64,000 nt of DNA from NCBI RefSeq assembly GCF_017303155.1, contig NZ_JAEKJR010000001.1, positions 558,001 to 622,000 on the forward strand, given 5' to 3'. The notes under the pieces are model-generated. The model was not told where the DNA came from, ran no database searches, and worked only from the letters and a program-made list of their open reading frames with translations. The position numbers were made by a program, and so were the translations under genes. Shown in pieces: positions 18,312-27,990 of this stretch (position 1 is its first letter; each line of letters opens with the position of its first letter). This stretch comes from Microbulbifer salipaludis (GTDB lineage Bacteria; Pseudomonadota; Gammaproteobacteria; Pseudomonadales; Cellvibrionaceae).

Positions 18312-20234
18312 TCAGTCGCCGCGTGCCTGCTCCAATTCTTCCGACACCTCCAGCCAAGCCATTTCCAGCTCTTCCAGTGATTCCCGCGCCTCACCCTGGG
18401 CTTTGGTCAGGCGCGCAATTTCATCCTGCTGCCCGCCCGCGTAAAGGTCCTCGTCCGCCAGCCGGGTTTCCAGGGTCGCCAGTTCCTTTTCCGCCTTTGC
18501 CATTTTCTGCTCGATGCTTTTCAGCTTGTTGGTTAGCGGCTTCAGTTGTTCCCGCAGGGCGGCGGCGGCGCGGCGCTGGGCCTTCTTGTCTTCAACGGGC
18601 TTGTCCGTCGCCTGCGCGGCATTGGAATCGGAATCGTTATCCTGGCGGCGCTTCTCGTCGCGCTTGAACGACAGCAGCCACTGTTTGTAATCCTCCAGGT
18701 CGCCGTCGTAGGGCTCGGCACGGCCATCGGCCACCAGGATGAATTCGTCGGTGGTATTCGCCAGCAGGTGGCGGTCGTGGGACACCAGCAGCATGGCACC
18801 GGGGAATTCCGCCAGTGCCAGGGTGAGCGCATGGCGCATTTCCAGATCCAGGTGGTTGGTGGGTTCGTCCAGCAGCAACAGGTTCGGTTTCTGCCAGGCC
18901 AGCAGTGCCAGTGCCACCCGCGCCTTCTCGCCGCCGGAAAAGCCTTTTACCGGCTCGAACACCCGGTCGCCAAAAAAGCCGTAGCCGCCGAGGAAATCCC
19001 GCAGTTGCTGTTCGCTGGCCAGGGGAGAGAGCCGCTGTAGATGCAGCAGCGGCGATGCGTTGGCGTCCAGTGCTTCCAGCTGGTGCTGGGCAAAGTAACC
19101 GATTTTCAGGTGCTCACCGCACTGGCGCACCCCCGACAGTAGCGGCAGCTCGCCGGCGAGGGCCTTGATCAGCGAGGACTTGCCGGCACCGTTGGGGCCC
19201 AGCAGGCCGATGCGGCGGCCGGGCTGAATGCCGAGCTCGACGTTTGGCAGAATGGTCTTGCCGGGGTAGCCGATCTCCGCCTCACGCAGGTCGATCAATG
19301 GGTTGGACACCTTGTCGGCGCTGGGCAGGCGAAAGCGGAACGGGGAGTCCACATGGGCCGGCGCGATCTCCGCCATACGGTCCAGTGCCTTGAGGCGGCT
19401 CTGGGCCTGTTTGGCCTTGGTGGCTTTGGCGCGGAAGCGGCGCACAAAGTCTTCCATATGTGCCCGCTGCGCTTGCTGTTTCTCGTATTGCACCTGCTGT
19501 TGCGCCAGGCGCTCGGCGCGGGCCCGTTCGAACGCGGTGTAGTTGCCGCTGTAGAGCACCAGGTCCTGTTGCTCGAAGCTGATGATGCCGTCCACCACCG
19601 CGTCGAGAAAATCCCGGTCGTGGGAAATGATCAGCAGGGTGCCGGGAAAGCGCTGCAGCCACTGCTCAAGCCACAGGGTGGCATCGAGGTCCAGGTGGTT
19701 GGTGGGTTCGTCGAGCAGCAGCAGATCTGCGGGGCACATCAGTGCCCGCGCCAGATTCAGGCGAATACGCCAGCCACCGGAGAAGCTCTTTACCGGGCGC
19801 TGTTGCTCGGCGTGGGAGAAGCCGAGCCCGTCCAGCAGTTGCGCGGCACGGGCGGGGCCACTGTAACCGTCGATCGCGGCCATCTGCTCGTGCAGCTCGG
19901 CGATGCGCTTGCCGTCGGTGCCGTCGGCTTCGGCGGCCTCCAGTGCCCGTTGCAGGTCGCGCAGGCGGTGGTCGCCGTCCAGTGCGTAGTCCAGCGCGCT
20001 CTGATCAGTGGCGGAGACTTCCTGAGCCATATGCGCCACTTCCCAGCCTGCGGGCACCTCGATGGTGCCCGCGTCGCTCTCCTGCTGCTTAAGCAGCATC
20101 TTGAACAGGGTGGACTTGCCGCAGCCGTTGGCGCCGATGACGCCCACCTTGTGACCGGGGAAGATGCGGCAGCTGGCGTTGTTGAGCAGATCCCGTCCGC
20201 CCACCTGCAGCGATACGCCTTGCAGATTAATCAA
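18312..20234 (-). CDS. yheS: ABC-F family ATPase, YheS type
   Basis: A soluble protein with two ABC ATPase domains and no membrane segments; ABC-F proteins act on the ribosome. In its 640 residues the first Walker A is GANGCGKST and the second GPNGAGKSS. The signatures are KSFSGGWRIRLNLA and KGFSGGEKARVALA, with LLLDEPTNHLDL twice. A charged linker lies between the domains, and a C-terminal coiled coil (about 545-640, Lys/Glu-rich) follows. The N terminus MINLQGVSLQVGG and length fit YheS rather than Uup or EttA. Confidence 0.93.
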   Translation of the reverse strand: MINLQGVSLQVGGRDLLNNASCRIFPGHKVGVIGANGCGKSTLFKMLLKQQESDAGTIEVPAGWEVAHMAQEVSATDQSALDYALDGDHRLRDLQRALEAAEADGTDGKRIAELHEQMAAIDGYSGPARAAQLLDGLGFSHAEQQRPVKSFSGGWRIRLNLARALMCPADLLLLDEPTNHLDLDATLWLEQWLQRFPGTLLIISHDRDFLDAVVDGIISFEQQDLVLYSGNYTAFERARAERLAQQQVQYEKQQAQRAHMEDFVRRFRAKATKAKQAQSRLKALDRMAEIAPAHVDSPFRFRLPSADKVSNPLIDLREAEIGYPGKTILPNVELGIQPGRRIGLLGPNGAGKSSLIKALAGELPLLSGVRQCGEHLKIGYFAQHQLEALDANASPLLHLQRLSPLASEQQLRDFLGGYGFFGDRVFEPVKGFSGGEKARVALALLAWQKPNLLLLDEPTNHLDLEMRHALTLALAEFPGAMLLVSHDRHLLANTTDEFILVADGRAEPYDGDLEDYKQWLLSFKRDEKRRQDNDSDSNAAQATDKPVEDKKAQRRAAAALREQLKPLTNKLKSIEQKMAKAEKELATLETRLADEDLYAGGQQDEIARLTKAQGEARESLEELEMAWLEVSEELEQARGD

Positions 20235-20312
20235 TGGAAACCTCTTGGAGTTCGCCGGGGTATTTAGCAGCCTGCTAAGCTATCGGCTATAACAAACCGC
20301 CGGGATTCTACC

Positions 20313-20876
20313 GTGACAGAAACCGCACCTCCATCACCGCCGCCGTCTCCACTGCAAAATCCACTGTGGCAATTCAGCCTGGAGTTCTACCAGCAGCCGC
20401 ACGTGGCGGACTTCCTGCTGGAGTGTCAGGACAGCCGCGGTGCGGATGTCTGTCTGCTGCTGTGGGCGAGCTATACCAGTGCCTGCGGGCGACAGTTGAG
20501 TGAGGAAAGCTGGCGAGTTGCGGATCGCGGCCTTGCGCCACGCAGGCGGATGATCACCAGTGTGCGTCACCTGCGCCGACTACTGGGCCGGATCAAAAAG
20601 CACACCGGCTTGTATGCCTGGTGCAAGCGGTGCGAGTTGCGTATGGAGCAACGCCAGATCGCGGCGTTGTGGAAGCTGAATAGCGAGAGTTGGCCGGAAA
20701 CCCGATCCCCGCTGGAGCTGGCAGGACAACAATACGGGTTGCTGCAAAAAGAACAGGCCCGCTGGGCGGGCCTGATTGATGCCTACAGTACCGGAGGCAG
20801 AGCCGCTCTTGAAAATGCGACCACTACCGGCGAACACACCGGAGGCGGTTCACCGGAGCCGGGTGCGGCACCCTGA
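20313..20876 (+). CDS. TIGR02444 family protein
   Basis: This 187-residue cytoplasmic protein has the family features LWQFSLEFY and DVCLLLWASYT, followed by an Arg-rich stretch. Function unknown. In pseudomonads a homologue sits beside yheS and algP, exactly as here. It diverges from yheS with 78 bases between starts, and its stop lies one base before the end of the convergent algP-like gene. Confidence 0.85.
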   Translation: MTETAPPSPPPSPLQNPLWQFSLEFYQQPHVADFLLECQDSRGADVCLLLWASYTSACGRQLSEESWRVADRGLAPRRRMITSVRHLRRLLGRIKKHTGLYAWCKRCELRMEQRQIAALWKLNSESWPETRSPLELAGQQYGLLQKEQARWAGLIDAYSTGGRAALENATTTGEHTGGGSPEPGAAP

Positions 20877-20877
20877 C

Positions 20878-21888
20878 TTAGTGCTTGTGTTTGTGCTCTT
20901 CCGGGCCGTAATGCGGGTTTTCTTCGGTGGAAAACAGGCTCTTGGCCGGTGTGCTTGGGGTGATGGTCGGAGTGACCGGTGTTACCGCCGCCGGACTGGA
21001 TTCCGGTAGCAGGGGCTTGGGCTCTGAGGTTTTCCCCATGATGGGTTCGGCCGCTGTTGCCGGAGCGGGTGCGACAGCCGGCTTGTCCTGAGGCTCTTTC
21101 GCCGGCGCCGGCTGGGGTGCTGCGGCCGGCGTGCTGCCGTTCGCCTTCGCCACTTTCACGTCTTTTGTGGCGGCCTTCTTGGGCGCCGACTTTTTGGTGG
21201 CAGTCTTTTTAACAGCGGTTTTTTTAGCGGAAGCTTTTTTTGCCGTCGCTGACTTGGCTGCGGGTTTGTCAGCTGCCGCTTTTTTCGCGGGTGCCTTCTT
21301 GGCAGTGGCTTTCTTGGCTGTCGCTTTCTTTGCTGCGCCCTGCTTCGGCGCGGCCTTCTTGCTTGCAGCCTTTTTCTTGTCGGCGGGCTTGGCGGCGGCT
21401 TTAGCCGCAGTCTTCTTGGTTGCTGATTTCTTTGCCGTTACCTTCTTGCCAGCAGTCTTCTTCTTTTTCGCTGCAGCCTGGACTTTCTTGGCTGCGGCTT
21501 CACCCGCTTTCTTGATGGTTTGCGCGGTCTTGTCGGCGAGCTTGGCAGCGGCGGCGGCCGCTTTCGATTCGCTTAAGGTCTTGGCTGTGTCCTTGGCGAC
21601 TTTCTCAACCTTGGCCACGGCGGCCTTGGCGGTATCGACCTTCTTCTTGGCCGAAGCTTTCGCCGCGGGGGTTTTCGCCTTGCCTGCCGCCGTGCGCGCA
21701 GTCGCCAGTTTAGCCTTAGCCTGCTTTACCTGGGCCTGTGCCTTGTTCGCTGCGGTGGTGGCTTTTTTCAGGGCTTTTTCGGCATCGGCCGCGTCCTTGG
21801 CCCGAGCCTTGTCGAGTTGAGTGGTGATCTTGGCGATCTGCTTTTCGAGATCGGCAATGGATACAGCGGCTTTGCGTTTGGCGGCCAT
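20878..21888 (-). CDS. algP: AlgP-like Lys/Ala-rich histone H1-like protein
   Basis: The 336 residues have three parts. An N-terminal coiled-coil-like region (about 1-60) is followed by a long stretch of KKTAAKKA/KKAPAKKA-type degenerate repeats (about 60-240) resembling eukaryotic histone H1 tails. A Pro/Ala-rich tail ends EEHKHKH. The P. aeruginosa homologue AlgP/AlgR3 affects alginate gene expression and likely binds DNA. Neighbours yheS, TIGR02444, FKBP and algQ/rsd match that locus. The repetitive codons are prone to slippage, so length may vary between strains. Confidence 0.85.
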   Translation of the reverse strand: MAAKRKAAVSIADLEKQIAKITTQLDKARAKDAADAEKALKKATTAANKAQAQVKQAKAKLATARTAAGKAKTPAAKASAKKKVDTAKAAVAKVEKVAKDTAKTLSESKAAAAAAKLADKTAQTIKKAGEAAAKKVQAAAKKKKTAGKKVTAKKSATKKTAAKAAAKPADKKKAASKKAAPKQGAAKKATAKKATAKKAPAKKAAADKPAAKSATAKKASAKKTAVKKTATKKSAPKKAATKDVKVAKANGSTPAAAPQPAPAKEPQDKPAVAPAPATAAEPIMGKTSEPKPLLPESSPAAVTPVTPTITPSTPAKSLFSTEENPHYGPEEHKHKH

Positions 21889-22264
21889 GAGTTGAGATCC
21901 TGCAGTTGAAACGGTTGTGGGTGTCGGTTCGAAAAGAGCCCCCGAAGCTCTCCCATTTGTAGTGCAGAATCACCTCTCTGCGGGAGAAAAAAACTCAGGG
22001 TAGAACGCTGATAATAGCGCTGTTATTTGCGAAGTGCATCCCTGTACTTTAGTTGATGCAAGGCTTTTTCTTTGTTCGTTTGCAGTACTTTGCCGAAATG
22101 GGTCCTCCGTTGCTTGTCACACACCTTGTGTTTGATGATGAATCATCGTTGGAGCGGCTCAACGCAAAATGAAACGAATAGTGCCAGGCAGAGTCCTGGC
22201 GGGCAGTGTGCAGCGCTAACCCGCATGGGTTAGACTTGGCTGACGCTGGCCCGGCCTGCGGTAA
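21889..22264. other. Intergenic region between algP and the FKBP gene
   Basis: The divergent intergenic space holds no credible gene. Seen in it are a near-palindrome at 22011-22026 (ATAATAGCGCTGTTAT), whose minus-strand TATTAT could be the algP -10. Two short hairpins follow: GCCAGG/CCTGGC at 22183-22200 and TAACCC/GGGTTA at 22217-22232. Confidence 0.4.
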
Positions 22265-22280
22265 TGTGATCTATCGCACA
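22265..22280. promoter_or_regulatory. CRP/Vfr-like operator
   Basis: TGTGA, six bases, GCACA matches the CRP consensus half-sites with one mismatch. It lies about 92 bases before the FKBP start. Confidence 0.45.
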
Positions 22281-22371
22281 TAGGTTGCGGCGGTTCGGGT
22301 GTACAACAGCAGAGAAGGGGAAACCCTGCTCCTATGAATAAATGCTTCACGGAAATAAAGAGACCATTCTC

Positions 22372-23145
22372 ATGAATAAAACTTCTTTGGCCGCTGCGGT
22401 TGCACTGGGTATTGCACTGGCTGGCTGTAACAAACAGGAGCCCGCTGGCTCTGCCGATATCGCGCTCGAATCCCAGGAGCAGAAGGTCAGCTACATCATC
22501 GCCGAAGATATGGCGAACCGCCTGAAAAGCCAGGAAGTTAGCCTGGACCCGGCCATCGTCTCCATGGCGCTGAACGATGTGGCCGCTGGTCGCGAGTCCC
22601 GCCTGAGTGAAGAAGAGAAGCAAAAAGTCATCCAGGTGTTCCAGGAGAGCATGCAGGCCAAGCAGAAAGAACTGATGGCCAAGCAGGAGGCCGACTTCAA
22701 AGCCTCCGCTGACAAGAATATGGAAGAAGGTAAAAAATTCCTGGAAGAGAATGCCAAGAAAGAAGGTGTTCAAACCACCGATTCCGGTCTCCAGTACAAG
22801 GTGATCACTGAAGGTTCTGGCGCCAGCCCCTCAGAAACCAGCGTGGTGGAAGTGGATTACAAAGGAACTCTGATCGACGGTACCGAGTTCGACAGCTCCT
22901 ACAAAAACGGCCAGCCGGTGCAGTTCCCGGTAAATGGCGTGATCAAGGGCTGGACCGAAGCCCTGCAGCTGATGAAGGAAGGTGCCAAGTGGGAGCTGTA
23001 TATCCCCTCCGACCTGGCTTACGGCCCGGGTGGCGCGGGCGGCCTGATCGGCCCCAATTCCACACTGATTTTTGAAGTGGAATTGCACAAGGCCGACGTG
23101 AACAGCGAAGCGCCGGCAGCGGAGGAAGATCAGGGTACGGAATAA
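22372..23145 (+). CDS. FKBP-type peptidyl-prolyl isomerase lipoprotein (Mip/FkpA-like)
   Basis: This proline isomerase and folding helper is probably anchored in the outer membrane. The start at [13 protein letters not shown] gives a lipoprotein signal with LAGC, Cys19. The 257 residues continue with an N-terminal helical dimerisation domain (about 30-130, charged) and a C-terminal FKBP domain ([38 protein letters not shown]). The upstream in-frame codons are discarded because they precede the signal peptide. A terminator follows. The order algP-FKBP-algQ matches pseudomonads. Confidence 0.94.
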   Translation: MNKTSLAAAVALGIALAGCNKQEPAGSADIALESQEQKVSYIIAEDMANRLKSQEVSLDPAIVSMALNDVAAGRESRLSEEEKQKVIQVFQESMQAKQKELMAKQEADFKASADKNMEEGKKFLEENAKKEGVQTTDSGLQYKVITEGSGASPSETSVVEVDYKGTLIDGTEFDSSYKNGQPVQFPVNGVIKGWTEALQLMKEGAKWELYIPSDLAYGPGGAGGLIGPNSTLIFEVELHKADVNSEAPAAEEDQGTE

Positions 23146-23166
23146 CCTGGTCAAGCCTGCGCACAC

Positions 23167-23193
23167 AAAAAAGGGGCCATTGGCCCCTTTTTT
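23167..23193. terminator. Bidirectional terminator between FKBP and rsd genes
   Basis: Arms AAAAAAGGGGCC and GGCCCCTTTTTT with a three-base loop form a symmetric hairpin usable from both strands, between convergent genes. Confidence 0.93.
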
Positions 23194-23223
23194 ATGCATT
23201 CTGCTTTTCTGTTTAAGACCGAT

Positions 23224-23691
23224 TCATGCCAGCTGGTTTTTGTGTGCGGTGTGCAGGGTGTCGATCATACGATCTTCCGCAGCGAAGCGGGTTTCCAGGG
23301 CGACGCCCAGTTCGGAAAGGTCTTTGGGCAGTGACGTCAGGTCGTCGGTTTCCAGGTATTTGTCATTGAAGTCCACAGCCACGTCGGTGGTCTCGTCGAT
23401 TTCCCGGTACAACGCCTTGGCCTGCTGCAGGCCCTCGGTATCCCCGAAAGCCTGCCCCTCCTGGATAAGCTGGTCATAGACTTCGAAGTGCCCGGCGGAG
23501 ACGTAGTCCACCAGTTGTTGGCACAGGGTGCGCACATTGGCGCCGGCTTCCCGGTCGCCATCGGCGAAGGCTTTCTTGTCTGAGAGCTGGCAAAAGCTCA
23601 CCAGAAGCGTCTGACGGGATTGCAGCCAGCGGTCAATAATCTGGCTCACGCCACCCCAGCGCTCCTGCGCATTTTTACAGTTTTCCAACAT
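23224..23691 (-). CDS. rsd: Anti-sigma-70 factor Rsd/AlgQ
   Basis: This 155-residue helical protein starts MLENCKNAQERWGGV, as in AlgQ of Pseudomonas. The family binds region 4 of the housekeeping sigma factor and shifts polymerase to alternative sigma factors in stationary phase. The ATG at 23691 is preferred over a TTG two codons upstream because AAAGGA is well spaced from it. The position beside the FKBP and algP genes is conserved. Confidence 0.93.
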   Translation of the reverse strand: MLENCKNAQERWGGVSQIIDRWLQSRQTLLVSFCQLSDKKAFADGDREAGANVRTLCQQLVDYVSAGHFEVYDQLIQEGQAFGDTEGLQQAKALYREIDETTDVAVDFNDKYLETDDLTSLPKDLSELGVALETRFAAEDRMIDTLHTAHKNQLA

Positions 23692-23862
23692 CTCCAAGTT
23701 TCCTTTTGTGAATCTATAACCGCTCTTAGGAATGTAGAAGCTTCTGCCGCCGCGAGCAAGGAACAGGCCGCAAAAAGGCGCCAGAAAGGTACCGAAACGA
23801 TGCGGGACAGGCGTGTGAGGCCGAAGCTTTTGGATTCGATAGATACTGCTGACGGATAGTGT

Positions 23863-24609
23863 TCAGGTGGTCACAAAGAGCGGCAACAGCAATGCGGTGA
23901 GCGCCCCGCACAGGCCCATGGCGAGGGCGGAAAACGCACCGCACAGGGCGCTGATCTCCAGCGCGCGTACGGTGCCGATGGCGTGGGCATTGATGCCCAT
24001 GGAAAACCCCACCACCCGCTCATCGGTGATCTTCAGCCATCGCAGCAGGCCCGGTCCGCACACGGCGCCAACGATACCGGTAAAGGCCACCACGCCCGCC
24101 GCGAGGCTTTGAATCCCGTGCATTTCCTGTGCGAGGGCGAGTGCCACCGGCGTTGTCACCGATTTTGTGGTGAGCGCAATCAATACCGTTTTGCTGCCGC
24201 CGAGTAACAGGGCGATGACCACCGCCACCAGGGGCGCCAGCACCGCACCCACCATCAGGCCCAGCATAAGCGGCCAGCCGACTTTGCGCACCACGGCGAG
24301 GTTTTGTTTGAGTGGAATGGCCAGGGCGACCACCGCCGGCCCCAGCAGCAGATTCAGCAGGCCGCTACCCCGTTGGTAGCTGGCGAAATCCACACTCAGT
24401 AGCACCAGTCCGGCGAACACCAGCAGGCTGGCGCCCACCACCGGGTGTAGCAGTGGATTGCCGAGGCGGCGATAGATTTTTACCCCGACCCAGAAACATA
24501 TGAGGTTCAGGGCAAGGATCACCAGTGGATGCGCAGGGCCAAGCGGCGCCAAGAAATCGCTCGCCACCTGGTGCAGCTGAGCCAGCCAGCGTTGCCACTC
24601 AGTCCACAC
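23863..24609 (-). CDS. lrgB: LrgB family membrane protein
   Basis: Predicted 248-residue inner-membrane protein with seven or more hydrophobic segments. Family landmarks are LLHPVVGASLLV near the start and TTKSVTTPVALALAQEMHG in the middle. LrgAB/CidAB proteins influence murein hydrolase activity and, in some bacteria, carry pyruvate or glycolate. The GTG at 24609, after AGGGTGAG, overlaps the lrgA stop by 11 bases; an ATG at 24639 is an alternative. Confidence 0.9.
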   Translation of the reverse strand: MWTEWQRWLAQLHQVASDFLAPLGPAHPLVILALNLICFWVGVKIYRRLGNPLLHPVVGASLLVFAGLVLLSVDFASYQRGSGLLNLLLGPAVVALAIPLKQNLAVVRKVGWPLMLGLMVGAVLAPLVAVVIALLLGGSKTVLIALTTKSVTTPVALALAQEMHGIQSLAAGVVAFTGIVGAVCGPGLLRWLKITDERVVGFSMGINAHAIGTVRALEISALCGAFSALAMGLCGALTALLLPLFVTT

Positions 24610-24997
24610 GGATATTCTCACCCTGGGTGTCGCCAACACGACGGATCAATCTGTTCAGTAGGATTCCCGTCAGGGTAAAGCTGATCAGCGTGCCGACCAC
24701 CATGGCTATCACCAGGGCGACCCAGTCGCCCCCGGAGAGGTCGCGTAAAAAGTAGATGCCCACCGTCGCCGGTAGCAGGATGAGGACCAGGAAGCGCAGT
24801 AGTTGCCCGGCCACCTCTGCCAGTCCACGCGGCACACCGCCGTACAGCATGAGACTCAGCAGCAGGAGGAGCATGCCGAGCACGGGGCCCGGCACGGGTA
24901 ATGCAAAAGCAGCACTCAGGCTGCGGCCGGCGAGGTCGAAGGCCAGCAGCAGGCCTGCCCCCACCAGCCAGCGGAGTGGTTTCGTCGCGAGCGCCAT
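24599..24997 (-). CDS. lrgA: CidA/LrgA family membrane protein
   Basis: The 132-residue holin-like membrane protein has four hydrophobic segments and the signature PVPGPVLGMLLLLL. It is the partner of LrgB. The start MALATKPLRW at 24997 avoids overlap with dsbB; an upstream start at 25039 would overlap it. It is in one orientation with gshA, acpH and dsbB, suggesting read-through. Confidence 0.9.
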   Translation of the reverse strand: MALATKPLRWLVGAGLLLAFDLAGRSLSAAFALPVPGPVLGMLLLLLSLMLYGGVPRGLAEVAGQLLRFLVLILLPATVGIYFLRDLSGGDWVALVIAMVVGTLISFTLTGILLNRLIRRVGDTQGENIRVD

Positions 24998-25010
24998 GGC
25001 GGGCAGCGGC

Positions 25011-25511
25011 TCAGTGTTTGCGGAACGCCTGCCACACACCGAACAGGATCAGGCCGACGAAGCCCACCGCGGCCCAGCCAGCAATGGAGAGCCCGAGCAT
25101 GGTCCACTGCACTTCGGCGCAGTTGCCGTCACCGGTCAGCAGGGTCTTGATGACTTCGGCCATGGGGAATGCATCCACCATGTAGCTGATACCCGGGCCG
25201 CAGGCCGGCACCTGGTCTTCCGGCAGGCTTTGCAGCCACAGCTGACGGGCGGAAAAATACAGGCCGCCGATGGCGAACAGCGAGACCAGCAGGCCGTACA
25301 GCCGGCGGCCGATCTGGCTCGCACCGCTGGGGTTGTGCAGAAAGGCGATCAGTGACACCAGGCCGACACCGAGGAACATGACGCGCTGGGTAATACACAG
25401 CGGGCAGGGTTCCAGCCCCATGATGTATTCCATGTAGAAGGCGACACCGAGTACGAAGATAACGGCAAGAAACATCAGCAGGAAGGTGGTGCGGGGTGTC
25501 GGCAGAGTCAT
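25011..25511 (-). CDS. dsbB: Disulfide bond formation protein B
   Basis: This inner-membrane protein re-oxidises DsbA and passes electrons to quinones. The 166 residues carry the CPLC pair in LEPCPLCITQRVMF after the first membrane segment. The second periplasmic pair lies in VPACGPGISY and DGNCAEV. Both pairs are present, unlike the paralogue at 6.6-7.2 kb. It follows acpH closely. Confidence 0.95.
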   Translation of the reverse strand: MTLPTPRTTFLLMFLAVIFVLGVAFYMEYIMGLEPCPLCITQRVMFLGVGLVSLIAFLHNPSGASQIGRRLYGLLVSLFAIGGLYFSARQLWLQSLPEDQVPACGPGISYMVDAFPMAEVIKTLLTGDGNCAEVQWTMLGLSIAGWAAVGFVGLILFGVWQAFRKH

Positions 25512-25515
25512 AAAT

Positions 25516-26124
25516 TTATTGTCCGGATGGTGTCCGCGTATCGAGCTGTCGGCGGAATTCTTCGGCCTGGAGTGTCAGGTCGCTAAACAGTTGTTGAAAA
25601 TCCGTTTCCAGCGCCGGGCGATCGGCGCGCAGCAGCGGCAGCACGTCCGCCAGTGGCTGCGGGCGTCGCAGGCGCATTCCGACCCGTTCGAGGGTGCGCT
25701 GGATAACTGCTACCTCGCGGTAGCCGGGTAGCAGTTTAAATTGCTCGGCCCTTTGAATAAATGCCCGTGCGTTTTCCGGAATCCATGGCTGGCGCGCGCG
25801 AAAGTTGGACCAGCAGTGGTGGGTAAAGGTTTCGAGGGGTTGTGGATGCCAGTGTTGCCAGTCGCGGGCGAGTAAGTGGTCGAACCAGATATCCAGGGCG
25901 ATACCGCCGAGGCGACGCCATTCGGGCCCGAGCCGCCGAAGTGCTCGGAGGTAGGCAGGGTGCTGGTCGCTCAGCAGGTCGATGCGGCGGTGCAGGCGGA
26001 TACCGTCTTCGATGGCCTGCGGGCGCTCGCCCTTCATGGGCCCCTTGACGAAGTCGCCGAGCAGCCCGCCCAGTTGCCAGTCCGGGTCGGGGCCTGAGAG
26101 CAGCAGATGGGCAAGGTAGTTCAT
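25516..26124 (-). CDS. acpH: Acyl carrier protein phosphodiesterase
   Basis: The enzyme removes the phosphopantetheine prosthetic group from holo-ACP. The 202-residue protein starts MNYLAHLLLSGP and contains GDFVKGP, GIRLHRRID and LDIWFDHLLARDW, which form the family metal site (HD-type). It lies four bases before dsbB on the minus strand. Confidence 0.92.
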   Translation of the reverse strand: MNYLAHLLLSGPDPDWQLGGLLGDFVKGPMKGERPQAIEDGIRLHRRIDLLSDQHPAYLRALRRLGPEWRRLGGIALDIWFDHLLARDWQHWHPQPLETFTHHCWSNFRARQPWIPENARAFIQRAEQFKLLPGYREVAVIQRTLERVGMRLRRPQPLADVLPLLRADRPALETDFQQLFSDLTLQAEEFRRQLDTRTPSGQ

Positions 26125-26217
26125 TGCGAGTCTTGTCGCTTGGGTTTTAAATTGGCTTTATTGGCTGCACCCGCCATCGGCACCTTCGCCCAGAGCTCAA
26201 TTGGTCACCCGGCCGTT

Positions 26218-27825
26218 TCAGAGCCCTCTCTGACAAAACACATACTGTGCGTAGTACTTGCCGAGAAAGTCTTCAAAGCTGCCGGTATCGGCTTCTTCCA
26301 CCTGTTTCTGCTTTTCCAGCGACTCTTTCGCCAGGCGTTCAAACTCGGCCTGATCTTCCTCGCTCAGCGGGCGCTCAAGAAAATACTGCCGGTGTTGCTC
26401 GGCCTTGGCCTGGGCCCACTGGAAGAAGGTCTGCTTGTGTTCGTGCATCTCTGCCAGCATCTGCGCGGCGGGGGTGGGGACTTTGCCGTCGATCTTGTCG
26501 CGCTGGGCGGCAACGGCACGCTGGTAATCGTCGCTCTCCCAGGCGCGGTCGAGCAGTTCGGCCATCGGCTGAATCTGGTCGAGGAGCTCGCTGGCCCAGT
26601 CGGTGAGTTTGCGCTCGCGACCGTTGTGCACCAGCTGGACTTCCGGGTCGCGGCCCTGGTACACGATGCGCGCCTGGTTTTCCTGGATGGCGCGGTAGTC
26701 GGCGTCATCGGTCATGGGACTGTCGCTGAGCAGGCAGTGCAGCAGGAAGGCGTCGAGGAAGCGCATTTGCGGGGCTTCGATACCCAGCGGCACAAAGGGA
26801 TTGAGGTCGAGGCAGCGCACTTCGATGTATTCAACACCGCGGGCGTCGAGGGCGGAGAGGGCGGTTTCGCCCATGCCGGCGGGGTTTTTGGGGCGGATCG
26901 GCGAGTAGAACTCGTTCTCGATCTGCAGCAGGCCGGTGGACAGCTGCTGGTAGTTGCCGGTTTCGTCCTTCACTCCCAGCGCGTGGTATTCCGGATACGG
27001 CTTGCTAATGGCGGCGCACAGGGTGGACAGGTAACTCGGCAGATCGTTGTAGCAGACGATCAGGGATTTCTGCGCGTCGCTGGTGTAGCCAAGGTCGCCC
27101 ATACGCAGGGAAGTGGCCTGGGGCGCATACAGGCTGCGGCCGTCGCCATCGAACGGTTGCAGTTTGTGTTCGCGGTCCTGCACAAAGGTACCGCACACCG
27201 CCGGCGCGGCACCGAACAGGTAGATCAGCAGCCAGTAGTGCCGGCGGAAGTTGCGGATCAGGTCAAAGTAGCGGCGGGTTTTGAAGTCCTGCAGTGACTC
27301 ATTTGTCCCGGACTGGTCGCTGCCGCCCTCTTTCTGCTGCAGCCAGCGCCAGAAGGTATCCGGCAGGGAAAAGTTGTAGTGAATGCCGGCGATGGTCTGC
27401 ATGGCGCGGCCGTAGCGCAAGCCGAGGCCCAGGCGGTAGATGGTCTTCATGGTGCCGCTGTGGGAGCTGCCGTAGCGGGCCACGGGAATATCTTCGTCGC
27501 GGCCGATGCGGCCGGGCATGCTGTTTACCCACAGCCGCTCGTCGCCAATCTGGCTGTAGGTATAGCGATGGATATGATCCAGCTGTTCCAGTGCCTGCTC
27601 GGGGGTGGCCACCGGTGGGGTAATGAATTCCAGCAGTGCTTCCGCGAAGTCGGTGGTGATGTATTCGTGGGTCAGCGCGGAGCCGAGACCCTGGAGGTGT
27701 CCGGTCTGGGCCAGCTCTCCCTCCGGGGAAACGCGCAGGCCTTCTTTTTCAATGCCGCGGCGGATGCCCTTGAGCAGGGCTAAAGCTTCCGGCTGGGCCA
27801 GCTCGGCCATAGTGAACGTCGACAA
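26218..27825 (-). CDS. gshA: Glutamate-cysteine ligase
   Basis: The first and rate-limiting step of glutathione synthesis, joining glutamate and cysteine with ATP. The 535-residue protein is of the proteobacterial GshA type: GIEKEGLRV at the N terminus, then THEYITTDFAEALLEFITPP, SMPG and YIEVRCLDLNPF. With ggt at 8-10 kb the window holds synthesis and periplasmic breakdown of glutathione. Confidence 0.96.
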   Translation of the reverse strand: MSTFTMAELAQPEALALLKGIRRGIEKEGLRVSPEGELAQTGHLQGLGSALTHEYITTDFAEALLEFITPPVATPEQALEQLDHIHRYTYSQIGDERLWVNSMPGRIGRDEDIPVARYGSSHSGTMKTIYRLGLGLRYGRAMQTIAGIHYNFSLPDTFWRWLQQKEGGSDQSGTNESLQDFKTRRYFDLIRNFRRHYWLLIYLFGAAPAVCGTFVQDREHKLQPFDGDGRSLYAPQATSLRMGDLGYTSDAQKSLIVCYNDLPSYLSTLCAAISKPYPEYHALGVKDETGNYQQLSTGLLQIENEFYSPIRPKNPAGMGETALSALDARGVEYIEVRCLDLNPFVPLGIEAPQMRFLDAFLLHCLLSDSPMTDDADYRAIQENQARIVYQGRDPEVQLVHNGRERKLTDWASELLDQIQPMAELLDRAWESDDYQRAVAAQRDKIDGKVPTPAAQMLAEMHEHKQTFFQWAQAKAEQHRQYFLERPLSEEDQAEFERLAKESLEKQKQVEEADTGSFEDFLGKYYAQYVFCQRGL

Positions 27826-27990
27826 GGGAATCTCCTGTGGCAGCCGCTAGGCTGGTTGGCCGGATGCGCCGTTGGTGGACGCTCGCAGGTGCGGTTTAAA
27901 GGCAGTCCCGCCTAAATGGGGGCGCCGCCTCCCAACTCAAGGGGTTTGCGCGGGGCAGTGGCGGTGGCCTGGTGCGGTGACTTTCAATGC

